Positions 35,981 through 47,640 of a stretch of 64,000 nucleotides of DNA are shown piece after piece. Within the stretch, counting starts at the first letter, position 1, and each line of letters begins with the position of its first letter. The notes under the pieces were generated by a model. That model made no database searches. It was not told where the DNA came from and saw nothing but the letters and a program-made list of their open reading frames with translations. This stretch comes from Isochrysis galbana (lineage: Eukaryota; Haptophyta; Isochrysidales; Isochrysidaceae): assembly GCA_018136815.1 (NCBI GenBank), contig CM030934.1, forward strand, positions 3,363,070 to 3,427,069, given 5' to 3'. A program made the position numbers and the translations under genes.

Positions 35981-36113
35981 GGATAGCTCCAACTCTGGTG
36001 CGATTGTACCCCAAAGTACTAGTAGTCAATAATCAATGAACACTAAACAGTAAACAGACCCCGACAGCAAATAAATACGGCTTCTAAATTTATGGGTAGA
36101 GAGTGGTTCCGCG

Positions 36114-37148
36114 ATGGCGTCTACATCGGCGGCGGTGGTTCTCTTCTCGTCTCTGTGCACGATGGTGCTGGGGGCGCGGCTGGGCGGTGGGCTTGGCGTC
36201 GAGGGTGGTAGGGCCATTTCTCGCCTCTACGCCTCGCTTGTCTTCCCCGCGATGGTCTTCCGTGGCGTCTCAGCCATTCAACTCTCGGAAGTCGATTCGA
36301 ATCTTCTTCTCTCTCTCCTTCTCTCTAAGCTTCTGGTGGCTGGGCTTGTGCTAGCGTGGGCCGGGGGGGAAGGACGTGGGATGGGCGAGGCTGCTGCCTA
36401 CGCGATGGCTGCCTCTCACTCCTTCGACGTCACGCTCGGCGTGCCGCTCTGCAGCACCCTCTTTCCTTCGATGGTCGGTTACATCTTTCTCAACCAGGCG
36501 GCCCAGCTCGCTCTTGTCAACCCGCTTCTGCTGCTGCTCATGGAGGTGGGAAATGCACGGCAGCGAGGCACTTCCTTGGTCTCTACGGCGGCGGCCGTCG
36601 CCGCCGCCGTCGCCACAAACCCTCTCGTGCTCGCGACGCTCGGTGGGCTGGCGGCCGGACGGCTCTTCCCGCAAGGGCTGCCTGCCGTGCTGGCGGCGCT
36701 CTCGAAGCAGCTGGCTGACGCTGGCGGCTTCCTTGGATTCGTCTCGCTTGGTCTAGCCATGGGGAACCTCGGCTCCACCTCGGCGCGGGAACTCAGCCAT
36801 GCTGCCGTCCTCTGCGCGGCCAAGCTCGCGCTGATGCCGTTTTGCTATTCGCGAATCGGCGGTGCGCTCGGTGCGGTGGCTCCTGCCGGCTTCCTCGTCT
36901 TCCTCGGCTCGCTCCCCGCCTCCGCCTCGGTGTACAGCCTCACTCTTACGCGCGATCTAGCACCACGCGTCGTCGGGCCGCTGGTCCCCGTCTCGATGGC
37001 TCTCTCCGTCGCGCTCGCGCTGCTGCGGGATGGACCGCTCTTTAGCGGTGTCTCGGCACCCGAAGCGCTCCGGTGGGCCATCGTTGGCGTGGCTGCGGTC
37101 GCGCTGCTTTTCACTCGCGGCTCGGCGCCAAAGGCGCATACTGCCTGA
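36114..37148 (+). CDS. PIN/auxin-efflux-carrier-type permease, GPR155/LYCHOS-like transporter domain
   Basis: A single uninterrupted exon of 344 codons starts at an ATG in 'gcgatggcg'. The product is strongly hydrophobic with about ten predicted membrane spans. The segment ASHSFDVTLGVPLCSTLFPS, then VNPLLLLLMEVGNARQ, corresponds to the 'QSNDFALG...NP...E' region of the transporter half of GPR155 (LYCHOS), and FLGSLPASASVYSLTL followed by GPLVPVSMALSVAL fits its last bundle. The AEC family moves small organic anions such as auxin, and the animal LYCHOS permease half senses cholesterol at lysosomes. Here the GPCR-like half is absent, so this is a stand-alone permease. The substrate and membrane are unknown. 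A GA microsatellite follows about 285 bp downstream. Confidence 0.78.
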   Translation: MASTSAAVVLFSSLCTMVLGARLGGGLGVEGGRAISRLYASLVFPAMVFRGVSAIQLSEVDSNLLLSLLLSKLLVAGLVLAWAGGEGRGMGEAAAYAMAASHSFDVTLGVPLCSTLFPSMVGYIFLNQAAQLALVNPLLLLLMEVGNARQRGTSLVSTAAAVAAAVATNPLVLATLGGLAAGRLFPQGLPAVLAALSKQLADAGGFLGFVSLGLAMGNLGSTSARELSHAAVLCAAKLALMPFCYSRIGGALGAVAPAGFLVFLGSLPASASVYSLTLTRDLAPRVVGPLVPVSMALSVALALLRDGPLFSGVSAPEALRWAIVGVAAVALLFTRGSAPKAHTA

Positions 37149-37430
37149 CGCGCATGCTGCACCACACCTCCGCCACGTCCTTGGCAAGCCCATGCCGCCT
37201 TGGTCTCATTCGGACTAATGGGAAGGCCGCAAGACTGGCCACTTTGCCCAATGGCGGGCATATGCGGATTGGAAGACCAGTGCGTCTTGTTGGCGCAACC
37301 GACATGCGGCCCCCTCGTCCCGGCCCAGTCAGGCTCGGGGCTGGCCTCACCTGGAGGAGGGCGAGGAGTTTCTCAGTCCTGCTCGGCGATGCCATTATCG
37401 GCATGCAGTGCAAGAGAGAAGTACCCGCTC

Positions 37431-38248
<818 letters not shown>

Positions 38249-38455
38249 TTTTAAAAAAAAAACTTCTTACAAATCTCGGCTACGTCTGCGGCGAGAGGCA
38301 GCGTGCTTATATTACTCATTACTCCCTACTACCCATCCTTAGCCACCGTCAACCCTTTTCCCCTCCCCCAGTTCCCTCATAGCGCAGATCCTGGGCTCGG
38401 GGAGGCCGTGCGCTGTGCTTCGACCAGCTAGGGGATTGGAGAGCAAGGCTAGGGA
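38249..38455 (-). mobile_element. LINE family A 3' tail, solo (minus)
   Basis: On the plus strand it reads an A-run, 'cttcttacaaatctcggcta', 'gcagcgtgcttata', 'ccccagttccctcata' and 'ggggaggccgtgcgctgtgc'. This is colinear with the 3' untranslated region of LINE A at 26568-26780. No coding part is attached. Confidence 0.8.
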
Positions 38456-39355
38456 ATACATTGACCGGTTAGCACCAGTTAAGTGTGTTAACTACCATTA
38501 AAGGGCACGCCGTGGGGATGCAATTGTTAACAAACAACCAAGTGGGATGTGCAAAGAGGCAGTTGGCTAGCTAACTACCTGCGGCGCGCGCAGCCGCGGG
38601 GGCGCGGTCGCCGAGCGCCGCGTCGCCGCTGGCCGCCGCTGGTAGCGGCGCCGCGCTGCGCGCGCCCACCTTGACATAAATAAGTAGGAGAGTCGTAGTA
38701 GCTTGTCACTTGTCGCTACATACGTGATACTTATTGGATAAGCTCGCGCACACGCAGCACATTCACATATCATCACATGCTATGTGGTGCTACGGTGCTA
38801 CGCACAACAACGCGACACGGCACTGGCACTGACGGATTGGAGGTTACGGATGGGACGGAGGGAAAGGGAACCGGAAGGTACGGAAGGTAGGCGGCGGGAG
38901 GCACGGTATTTGGAACTGGGCGGGTTGGACGGGCTGATCCACCTCAATGGCGGGAGGATGGATGGCGGGCAGTGGCGAGGGCGTGCGGGACGACGGGGCG
39001 GACATAGCGGTATCGAGTGCGAGTGGGCGAGTGTGGGTTGGTTGGAGTGGTGTTGTAAGATTGCTTGTTGCTTGTTACGACGGGAGCGAGAAGCGAGAGC
39101 GAGAACGAGGGAGCGAGGAGCGACTGGGCCGACGAACGAGGGCGACAGAGGCCCCCCTCCGTTGGTAGCAGTAGGGATCCAGCCAATCTTTGCGTCGCCT
39201 TCTGCGCCATCTGCCGTGTTGAAGGAATGAAGGAATTCGCCCTATACACACACGTACCGGTGACAATCCCGGCCAAATCTAAAGGGACGCTTCGCCGTGC
39301 GTGTCCCCCTCGAATTGCGGGAGTCGCACCCTAACTCGGCGTTACTCGTAGACCG
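38456..39355. other. Intergenic, nothing recognised
   Basis: It contains a strongly self-complementary GC block at about 38578-38670 and unique sequence. Open frames on either strand have no recognisable domain. Confidence 0.35.
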
Positions 39356-39670
39356 ATTGCAACCTACTTTTACAAGTGGGGGTCAATGGGGGCCTCGCGG
39401 CCCCCCCTCTCCATCGCGGACACCCCCCGGGGTTGGCCCATACAATCAACCTCAGCCCCTGCCTTCTGGCAGGGGCTGGGCATTCAACAATCTGACCCAT
39501 ACCCTTCGTGGGCGCGGGCCGCGAGCCGCACTCCCAGGCCCGCATGGGCCTGCTCTCGTACTGACTCCCCCCCCCATCCCTGGTCTCCAGGCAGATAGGG
39601 GCCTCAGGGCGGCACCCAGGGCCAGCGAGGCGAGCGAGGGAGAGGCAGGGGGGGCCAGGGCCCTCCGTTC
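39356..39670 (+). repeat. Hairpin-headed SINE-like repeat (plus)
   Basis: The head 'caacctacttttacaagtgg' is followed by 'tcaatgggggcctcgcggcc', 'ctccatcgcggac', 'cagcccctgccttctggcag' with 'gggctg', and 'cagggccagcgaggcgagcg'. The order matches 25881-26200. The distal end is replaced at about 39662 by 'cctccgttcccatctgaggt', whose reverse complement occurs at about 59900-59935. Confidence 0.75.
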
Positions 39671-40804
39671 CCATCTGAGGTAGTGGTAACCTCGGATCCG
39701 TCAGTGCGGCGCTTGCCATGCTCACAGTGTGATATTCTGGTACCAAAAGGTGACAATAAGGGCTCGCTCCAACGGCTATCTCCCCGGGTGCCGGGGACTT
39801 AGCCGCTGGAGCGGCCGCGGAGGCCCGCCGCGCGCCGCTCCCCTCCCCCCCCCTTCCCCCACTCCTCTCTGGCAGCCCAGCTTGCCACAGGGGTGTACTC
39901 GCGCGGCCAACACCAAAGGTGAGCCCCCCCACGCTGCCTGCCGCGATGTGCCCCTTCACGCTCGCCGCGCTCGCCTCCAGGTCGTTCTCGCACTCCCCCC
40001 CCTTCGCAGCGCGCAGACGAGCGCCAGAAGCCAGGTGCGAGCAGCGCGCGCGCAGCGCGAGCCCCCCGCCCGGCCTTGGCCTGGGTGTGCCATACCCAGC
40101 ACCCGACCCCGCCCCAGCCCACACCCGCCTCGCAGCAAGCTTCCCAGGCTGAAAAGTCAGAGTTGGCGTCTCTCTCGGCAGGCGCGGCCGGTCAGCAGAT
40201 CGGCTACAGGGCTCGAAGGGGTCGAATTGGGGGGGCAGTGCGCGTGTGCGCGTGTGTTTTCGTAAGATATGTGTATGGACTGTCTGCGCGCCGCATGGCG
40301 ACGCGCAGGCAGTCCATATGTGCGCGTCTAGAGCCTGATTTCTAGTGTGTGTGGCATGTTTGAAAGGGCGCTGGGGGCACCATTCGTAACATAATTTAAT
40401 GATATGTTTATGAGAAATAAATCTATCTATCGTAGAGTTGTCAAATCATTTGTCGGTGAACGACAGAGAACTTATGTTTCCCGGTCGCTGCATTACAGTT
40501 GTTTCGCCAGGCCCTCACCCTCTCTAATCCTCACCCGAGAGAATTCTCCTCTTCCGCCTCGCCTCTCGCGGCTGTCTCCCCGGGTGCTGGGGACTTGTCT
40601 GCTTGAGCCCAGTTTTTTCTTATTGTCCCCCAGCGGGACTTTTTCTCACACTGCGGCGCCTCGACGTTTTGTGCGGCGTCCTCGGCGTCCTCGGCGTCTT
40701 CTTGCACGGGCTCGGCGTCTTCTTGCATGGACTCGGCGTCTTCCTCTTCTTGCACGGACTCGGCTTCTGCACCTTGAGCGCCCTCTGTGCGGTGCGCCTG
40801 TTCC
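39671..40804. other. Intergenic with duplicated gene-like fragments
   Basis: Two places share 'tctccccgggtg' and 'ggggactt' (39779-39803 and 40576-40600). On the minus strand both read KSPAPGE. A minus-strand frame at 40755-40531 is acidic with repeats (MQEDAE, VQEDAE, AEDAED). These could be fragments of one duplicated coding sequence, but no family is recognised and no complete gene can be drawn. Confidence 0.3.
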
Positions 40805-40890
40805 TACAGCCAAATACAAATACACGTGTATTTGCTATAATTTGGCCTCTGGGCCAAATACGGTAAATACGTATTTCCCATCTAGGCTTG
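40805..40890. repeat. AAANAC-type short element, N = T
   Basis: It reads 'cagccaaatacaaatacacg', 'tgtatttgctataatttggc', 'ctctgggccaaatacggtaa' and 'atacgtatttcccatctagg'. It is the best match to the element at 35831-35980, and ends in CCTAGATG on the reverse strand like the other copies. Confidence 0.7.
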
Positions 40891-40914
40891 TGTCTCTCGC
40901 TCTCTAGCCCAGAA

Positions 40915-42750
40915 TCTGGCGGAGGAGTTTTGTTTTTGGGGCCCCTCTCCGCTAGCCTTCGGGAGGAGTTTTGTTTTTGGGGCCCCCGCTCCCCTTCGGG
41001 AGGAGTTTTATTTTTGGGCCCCCTCTCCCCTTCAGGAGTCGGGAGGAGTTTTGTTTTTTGCCCCCCCCCCCCTTTTCGGGAGGAGTTTTGTTTTTTGGGC
41101 CTCCCTCTCCCCTTCGGGAGGAGTTTTGTTTCCCCCCCCCCTTCGGGAGGAGTTTTGTTTTTGGGCCCCCCTCTCCCCTTCAGGAGTCGGGAGGAGTTTT
41201 ATTTTTTGGCCCCCCCCTTTGGGAGGAGTTTTGTTTTTTGGGCCCCCCTCTCCCCTTCGGGAGGAGATTTGTTTTTGGGCCCCCCTCTCCCCTTCAAAAG
41301 GAGTTTTGTTTTTGGGCCCCCTCTCCCCTTCAAAAGGAGTTTTGTTTTTGGGCCCCCCTCTTCCCTTCAGGAGGAGTTTTGTTTTTGGGGCCCCCCTCTC
41401 CCCTTCAGGAGGAGTTTTGTTTTTGGGGCCCCCCGCTCCCCTTCGGGAAGAGTTTTGTTTTTGGCCCCCCCCTTCGGAAGGAGTTTTGTTTTCGGGGCCC
41501 CCCTCTCCCCTTCAGGAGGAGTTTTGTTTTTGGGGCCCCCTCTCCCCTCTCCCCTTCAGGAGTGAGGAGGAGTTTTGTTTTTGGGCCCCCCTCTCCCCTT
41601 CGCCCTTCGGGAGGAGTTTTGTTTTTGGGCCCCCCTCTCCCCTTCAGAAGGAGTTTTGTTTTTGGGCCCCCTCTTCCCTTCAGGAGGAGTTTTGTTTTTG
41701 GGGCCCCCCTCTCCCCTTCAGGAGGAGTTTTGTTTTTGGGGCCCCCTCTCCCCGTCAGGAGTGAGGAGGAGTTTTGTTTTGGGGGCCCCCCTCTCCCCTT
41801 CGGGAAGAGTTTTGTTTTTGGCCCCCCCCCTTCGGGAGGAGTTTTGTTTTTGGGGCCCCCCTCTCCCCTTCAGGAGGAGTTTTGTTTTTGGGGCCCCCTC
41901 TCCCCTTCAGGAGTGAGGAGGAGTTTTTTGTTTTTGGGCCCCCCTCTCCCCTTCGGGAAGAGTTTTGTTTTTGGCCCCCCCCCCTCTCCCCTTCGGGAGG
42001 AGTTTTGTTTTTGGGGCCCCCCTCTCCCCTTCGGGAGGAGTTTTGTTTTTGGGCCCCCCTCTCCCCGTCGGAAGGAGTTTTGTTTTTTGCCCCCCCCCCC
42101 ACAGGAGGAGTTTTGTTTTTGCCCCCCCCCCCTCAGGAGGAGTTTTGTTTTTGGCCCCCCCCCCTCTCCCCTTCGGGAGGAGTTTTGTTTTTGGGCCCCC
42201 CTCTCCCCTTCAGAAGGAGTTTTGTTTTTGGGCCCCCCTCTTCCCTTCAGGAGGAGTTTTGTTTTTGGGGCCCCCCTCTCCCCTTCAGGAGGAGTTTTGT
42301 TTTTGGGGCCCCCTCTCCCCGTCAGGAGTGAGGAGGAGTTTTGTTTTGGGGGCCCCCCTCTCCCCTTCGGGAAGAGTTTTGTTTTTGGCCCCCCCCCTTC
42401 GGGAGGAGTTTTGTTTTTGGGGCCCCCCTCTCCCCTTCAGGAGGAGTTTTGTTTTGGGGGCCCCCTCTCCCCTTCAGGAGTGAGGAGGAGTTTTTTGTTT
42501 TTGGGCCCCCCCTCTCCCCTTCGGGAAGAGTTTTGTTTTTGGCCCCCCCCCTCTCCCCTTCGGGAGGAGTTTTGTTTTTGGGGCCCCCCCTCTCCCCTTC
42601 GGGAGGAGTTTTGTTTTTGGGCCCCCCTCTCCCCGTCGGAAGGAGTTTTGTTTTTTGCCCCCCCCCCCCCACAGGAGGAGTTTTGTTTTTGCTCCCCCCC
42701 CCCGTCAGGAGGAGTTTTGTTTTTGCCCCCCCCCCTCTCCCTCTCCGTCG
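40915..42750. repeat. 1.8-kb minisatellite, unit about 38-42 bp, roughly 45 copies
   Basis: The unit is 'ggaggagttttgtttttggg' followed by 'gccccctctccccttc' with variable C-run length. The array covers the whole interval without other sequence and shows higher-order duplication (blocks at about 41640-41960 and 42200-42510 are nearly alike). All three plus-strand frames stay open because the unit has no stop codon, giving spurious proteins of 225-625 residues. Confidence 0.95.
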
Positions 42751-42956
42751 GCTCTTTCGTTCCGTCGGCGGTGAGGGAAGGGCCCCCCGCCACTAAAACA
42801 AAACTCCACGCGGCCCGCGAGAAAGAGGAGAGGGACGTCGGCGGCTAAGGAGGGAACGGTGGCGGGGGGGATCCTTGAGAGAATTCTAGGAACAGAGAGT
42901 TTAGGGGAAGAACGCGTGGGGTTGTGGTGGGTGGGGGCTCGAGAGTCCTCGCGGCT

Positions 42957-43065
42957 CTCTCTCTCTCTCTCTCTCTCTCTTTTCTCTCTCTTCTCTTCTC
43001 TTCTCTCTCTTCTCTCTTCTCTCTTTTCTCCTCTCTCTTCTCTCTCTTCTCTCTCTCTCTCTCTC
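42957..43065. repeat. (CT)n-rich microsatellite
   Basis: CT dinucleotides with TTCTC interruptions. It lies about 320 bp upstream of the chosen start of the DUF2252 gene. Confidence 0.92.
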
Positions 43066-43385
43066 CCCCAGCAACCGTCCGCTGGAAGAGGAAAAGAAAA
43101 CCACGGGAGGGAGGTGAGAGAGAGAGAGAGAGCGAAAGTGTTAGGAGAGTTGGACGGTGAGAGGGGGGCGGAGGGCGGCGCGAGGGTACAGAGAAGAGGA
43201 GAAAGGGAGGGAGGGAAGAGAAGAAAGCGCGATGGGGGGGAGAGAGGAGAGAGACGAGAGAGAGGTAGCAGGAATTGAGCCGATTTGTCATCTTACAAGT
43301 CTTTTTATTAACAGTATCCAGGGGTCGATTCGGCAGACCGTCGCGAGCGCCGGTGGCCGTCCGTGCACACCTCCTCTCCCTTCGC

Positions 43386-45815
43386 ATGCCCGACCTCTCC
43401 TCGCCACTTCTACCCGCCCACAGTCGCGCCTCTCCATCGTCTCCTCCCTCTACCTTGTCACATCGCCTCACTCTCGCAGCCTTCTGCCTCACGCTCGCGC
43501 TCTCCCTGCTCTCTCTGGCTCTCTCTCTCCATCAGAATGCCGAGACGCAAAGCGGATCACGGCTCTTCTCAGGCCTCACCAGGCCATCCATGGCGGCCAG
43601 CCTCGCAGACAGCACGGTGATAGGAGCCACCGAGCCTATAGAGCTTGCTCGCTCGGCCCCACGCGCCGTCGACGCCGCTACGCCCACCCTCGACCTCCAG
43701 CAGCGTCACGATGACGGGATCAGCTCGCCGTCAAACGCTTCGTTCAGCCTTCCCACGCCCGCGCGGCGATGCGGCTTCGTGATCGATCGGGTGATGCGGC
43801 ACGAGGCGAACCACTCGCATAAGATGCTGCGCGAGAAGTTCCGCGTGCAGTCCAAGGATGTCAACTCCTTCTATCGGTGAGAGCGCACACGATGCGGGGC
43901 TTAACACAGTGGTGGACTCGACACAAGCTCAGCCTGCCCGCACGCGGGCGGCGGCTCGCTCCGGACCCGCTGCGTGCTCACACCCACTTGCCGCCGCGCT
44001 AATGTTCTGGATCTGTGCGTGCAGAGGCGTCGCGTACCTCTTCTGGCACGACTTTCTCCAGATGGGCTGGGGCAACTTCGATGTGCTCTCACTACTGCCG
44101 CTGCACCACCTGCACGAACTTGAGACGATGAAGATCTCAAAGACTAGCTTCTGGACGTGGATTACCGGCGACCAGGTGAGGAGGCAGCCCGTCAGCGCGT
44201 GTATCCTTTCACTGCCGCTCCCCTGCTCGCGCCGCCGCCTACCNNNNNNNNNNNNNNNNNNNNNNNNNNNNNNNNNNNNNNNNNNNNNNNNNNNNNNNNN
44301 NNNNNNNNNNNNNNNNNNNNNNNNNNNNNNNNNNNNNNNNNNNGTATCCGGGCTGCCGCGCCACTTGCAGCATATCTCCAACTTTGGCGCGTGGCGCAAC
44401 CGGCACGGCGACGTCGTCTTTGGGGTCAACGACTTTGACGAGGCGGCCGTCTACGACTTTCAAATTGACATCTGGCGGCTCGCCGTCTCAATGTACGACC
44501 ATGCTCTCACCAACGGTGCGTCTTTACCCCGATACCCGCGCCACCGGCCGCCGCCGCAGCCCCCTCAGGCCGCACCATACCGCACCGACAGCGCAGGCCT
44601 AACACACACCGAGGCCGTTTCCGTGCTCTATGACTTTTGCCACACATACGTCGATACCATGGCGCGCTATGTGGGCAAGGAGGACGCACAGCTCTTCGAG
44701 ATCTCTGATACCACCGCCGGCGGACAAGTAGGCCACTTCCTGAAGGCGGTGCGTGCGCCGCGGCGCCCACCGCCGCGCCGCCGCCACCCTCACGCGCCAA
44801 GCATGCCCCCCTCCCCACTCCCTGCTCTCGCCATGCCGCGCAGGTGGCGGGAAAGGACCACGACCACAAGATGCTGCACAAGTTCACGGAAGTGCGCGAA
44901 GGGCGGCGCCAGTTCATCTTCTCCGACAAGACGCAGCTGCGCCCCGTCTCGGCGGCGGTGCGTGCCGAATTCGAGACGGCCTTCACGGCGACGGGCTACG
45001 GCGCCACGCTGGGCAAGATTGGGTGGAACGAGAAGGGCTGGGATGACGAGGTCTTCCGTATCCTCGACGTTGGCCAGCGCACCGGCTCAGGCGATGGCTC
45101 CTTCGGCCTCCCGCGCTACTACGTGCTCATTGTTGGGCCGCCGACCGGCGAGCCGACGCAGCCAGAGCCGCTCCCGGGGCAGCCATTCGCAGGCGTGCTC
45201 GCCGACAGCGACAGCAGCGGCATGAGCGCCATAGACTTGCAGGTGTACCCGACGGCCGTCATCCTCGACATCAAGATGCAGGTTCCCACCGCGATGAAGA
45301 ACGAGCTCTCGCCCTCGCTGGAGGCCTGGTACAACAACCTTTTCCAGAACGAGGCGTGGCGCGCCATCGAGGCGCAACGCCGGTTCACCTCGTACACGGA
45401 TCCTTGGCTCGGCTGGCTCACGCTCTTCGGCAAGCCGTACGCCGTGCGCGAGCGCTCACCGTGGAAGGCGTCCTTCCCGGTGGAGACGCTCCGCTCGCGT
45501 GAGCGCTTCGCCGATTTTGCCGCGATACTCGCCATTGTCACCGCCACTTCTCACTCGCGCGCGACCTTCGGTCGCTCGCCCTCGCAGATCAAAGAGGTGA
45601 TCACCGCCACGCTTGGTGGCTACGATGCCAAGCAGGCATGGGCCGCCCAAGTGACGCACACAGCCGTCGCGTACCGCAAGCAGCTCGAGTACGACTACGA
45701 GTGCTTCCGCGAGTGGGTCGACAAAAACTGGCTGGGCGAGGGCGACGGTGCCGTCTATCACGATCAACCGAATGGCGTTGCGAGCTTCAACAGCTCATCA
45801 ATCGGACATGGCTGA
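43386..45815 (+). CDS. DUF2252-family protein with N-terminal membrane anchor
   Basis: Five exons join in phase to 636 residues: 43386-43876, 44025-44175, 44371-44515, 44597-44748 and 44844-45815. Donors are GTGAGA, GTGAGG, GTGCGT and GTGCGT. The joined sequence shows the DUF2252 landmarks: NSFYRGVAYLFWHDF (SPF-FYRG in bacteria), TGDQHISNFGAWRNRHGD, then VFGVNDFDEA and DIWRLAVSMYDHA (GDxHxxNFG...NDFDE...DxxRLA), and later DIKMQVPTAM and ERSPWKASFPVE. The family is mostly bacterial, kinase-fold-like and of unknown function. The ATG at 43386 adds a hydrophobic stretch (LTLAAFCLTLALSLLSLAL) that would serve as a signal anchor. An alternative ATG at 43590 gives a 568-residue soluble form. The 100-N gap lies wholly within intron 2. 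Confidence 0.88.
44244..44343. other. Assembly gap of 100 N
   Basis: A run of exactly 100 N, the conventional size for a gap of unknown length. It falls between the donor at 44176 and the acceptor at 44370, so no coding sequence need be missing. Confidence 0.98.
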
Positions 45816-47440
45816 CCAGCCCCGTAGCCCTTCTAGCAGCTTTGCCGCGGCGATTGCGCCACGCGTTGCTCACTTTAAGAGGCGGAGGGCCATTCCAAGC
45901 ATGCGCTCAACCTCCTCTTCGCGTAGTCGCCCCGCGCTTGACGTCGACACGCACTTTGAAGCCTTGCACATCGCAAAGGACTTTGCTTCCATAGGGTGCC
46001 TGCGTGGTCCAACGCGACAACGCAAGTGGGACGCCCGCAATGTCGGGTACACGAGTGCCGTCACTTTGCCCTCTTCCGGCGCACCCAGTATTTGTGGCGC
46101 ACTTTCGAGATGCCCAACCAAAATGTGCACGACCAGGTTTTCAGGAGCGCGTGCGACCAGCGTCCCTTCGCCTTGGGCGGGCCCCCTTCTTTCGAATCAT
46201 GCGCTCACAGCGTTTCGTTGGGCATGGTGCTCTATGCGCCGCAAATGTACGAGATACCAATCAACAGTCGAGTGCGCGCCGAGCACCACGAATCAGCCAG
46301 GTCGTTATTTCTCACATCATGCCGCAACTGTTATCCTGCGCGGCAAATGTTTAGCCCCTCAATGTACGTGCATCCTATCCCGGTGGCTTTCTTCCAACCT
46401 CGCCGTGTCCCGCTATGTTGCGTCGCGTGGTGCCAAGCGCATGGCGTCTACATGTGCAGGCAACGTCTTGAGTGTCATCGCCGATCGCATGCGTACTATG
46501 CGCGGCGCGCGTCCGTGGAGCGCAGGGTGCACCGCTTGCCAGTCCGACCCAATGTGACGAAGCCGCCTATGCATGTCCAATTTGATTGTTTAGTATCCTA
46601 TTTTCGTCGGTTTTCGGTGTGCATTTCATACGATTCACATGTAAGTGCTGTTCTTCGCACGTGTCTCAGCAACTACTAACCTCTTATTCTTGGTTCATCA
46701 ACTATTGTTATTTTTTGAACTATGGGCTATGGAGCGTGCCGCGACCGCGCTCCCGAGCCTCAGGCGACCCCTCACCACTGCGCCCCACCTAGTAGGGCCG
46801 GATCAAGCGCACTTTTAGCCCGACTTGCCCAAACTTATCGGTCGTTCTTGCGGGATTCTTGTGGCGGACCACCCAAACTTTTTTGGTCAAACTTGTGGCA
46901 ATTTGTCGTGATGCAAGTACATCCGCAGTTGCTGGGGTTGGCAAAAAAAAAGTCTAATATTCTTACTTCTTACCGCACTCGCGGCGAATGGAAGCCCACT
47001 GCACCTACACGTATCACATTCTTTTTGCACCCCCACTCCCCGGGCACTCATCGAGCCATACCTGGGTCTTTGGTGCAAGGCCAAACTCACATGCTCGTCG
47101 GCGACTACTCCGACGAGCACTCCAAGATCGCAAAGACCAAATACAATGGAGACGAGGCGGCCGTCGCGTACCTCTGCATGGCGGCGAATACATCACGGCG
47201 GTCGCGTACTATGAAACTTGTCCCATAGTGCAAGTGCGCCGGTCGTCAGCTAGCAAACTCTGGATGCAAGACGAGGAGGTCGTCCTCTCACGCATCACGG
47301 AACTTCGTCACCCATGATGAGGCAAGGACCTGGTCGCCTGCCAACGGAACGACATTGACACCATCCACAAGATCGAGGACGCGGAGAAGGAAGAAGGAAA
47401 AGAAGATGAAGAAGATGAAGATTTAAAGCTGCTTTATTTA
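45816..47440. other. Downstream of DUF2252: unassigned open frames
   Basis: A plus-strand frame, 45996-46679, is open for 227 codons and reads protein-like (QMFSPSMYVHPIPVAFFQPR), and another (46722-47228) ends near LVGDYSDEHSKIAKTKYNGD. Neither resembles a family I know, and they overlap alternative frames. They may be exons of one unrecognised gene or a decayed transposon. A GAAGA-rich end (47380-47420) precedes the next repeat. Confidence 0.3.
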
Positions 47441-47452
47441 TTTGCATGTGTC

Positions 47453-47640
47453 AACTAAGTTTATACTTAGTTCGCCCATGGGGGGGCACGAGCCCCCCTC
47501 TCTCTCCACTCCTCCCCTGCCGCCATGGGGGAGGAACCTACCCACTCTCCTGGCACGCCTGATGGCCTGCGAGGAGCACACTGCCATGCTGACCCATCCC
47601 TCTCCCCACAGGCACGCCTGATTCGCCCGCTGTCGTGGAT
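47453..47640 (+). repeat. Hairpin-headed SINE-like repeat (plus)
   Basis: The head is the hairpin 'aactaagtttatacttagtt' (47453-47472), then 'cgcccatgggggggcacgag', 'ctctccactcctcccctgcc' and 'ctcctggcacgcctga'. This is the reverse complement of the copies ending at 15223 and 15585. It may continue past 47640 into CT-rich sequence. Confidence 0.85.

Noticed and set aside
40971-42848. 625-codon open frame rich in Gly, Phe and Pro
   Set aside because: It is produced by the minisatellite. All three frames on that strand are open, and the sequence only repeats the unit.
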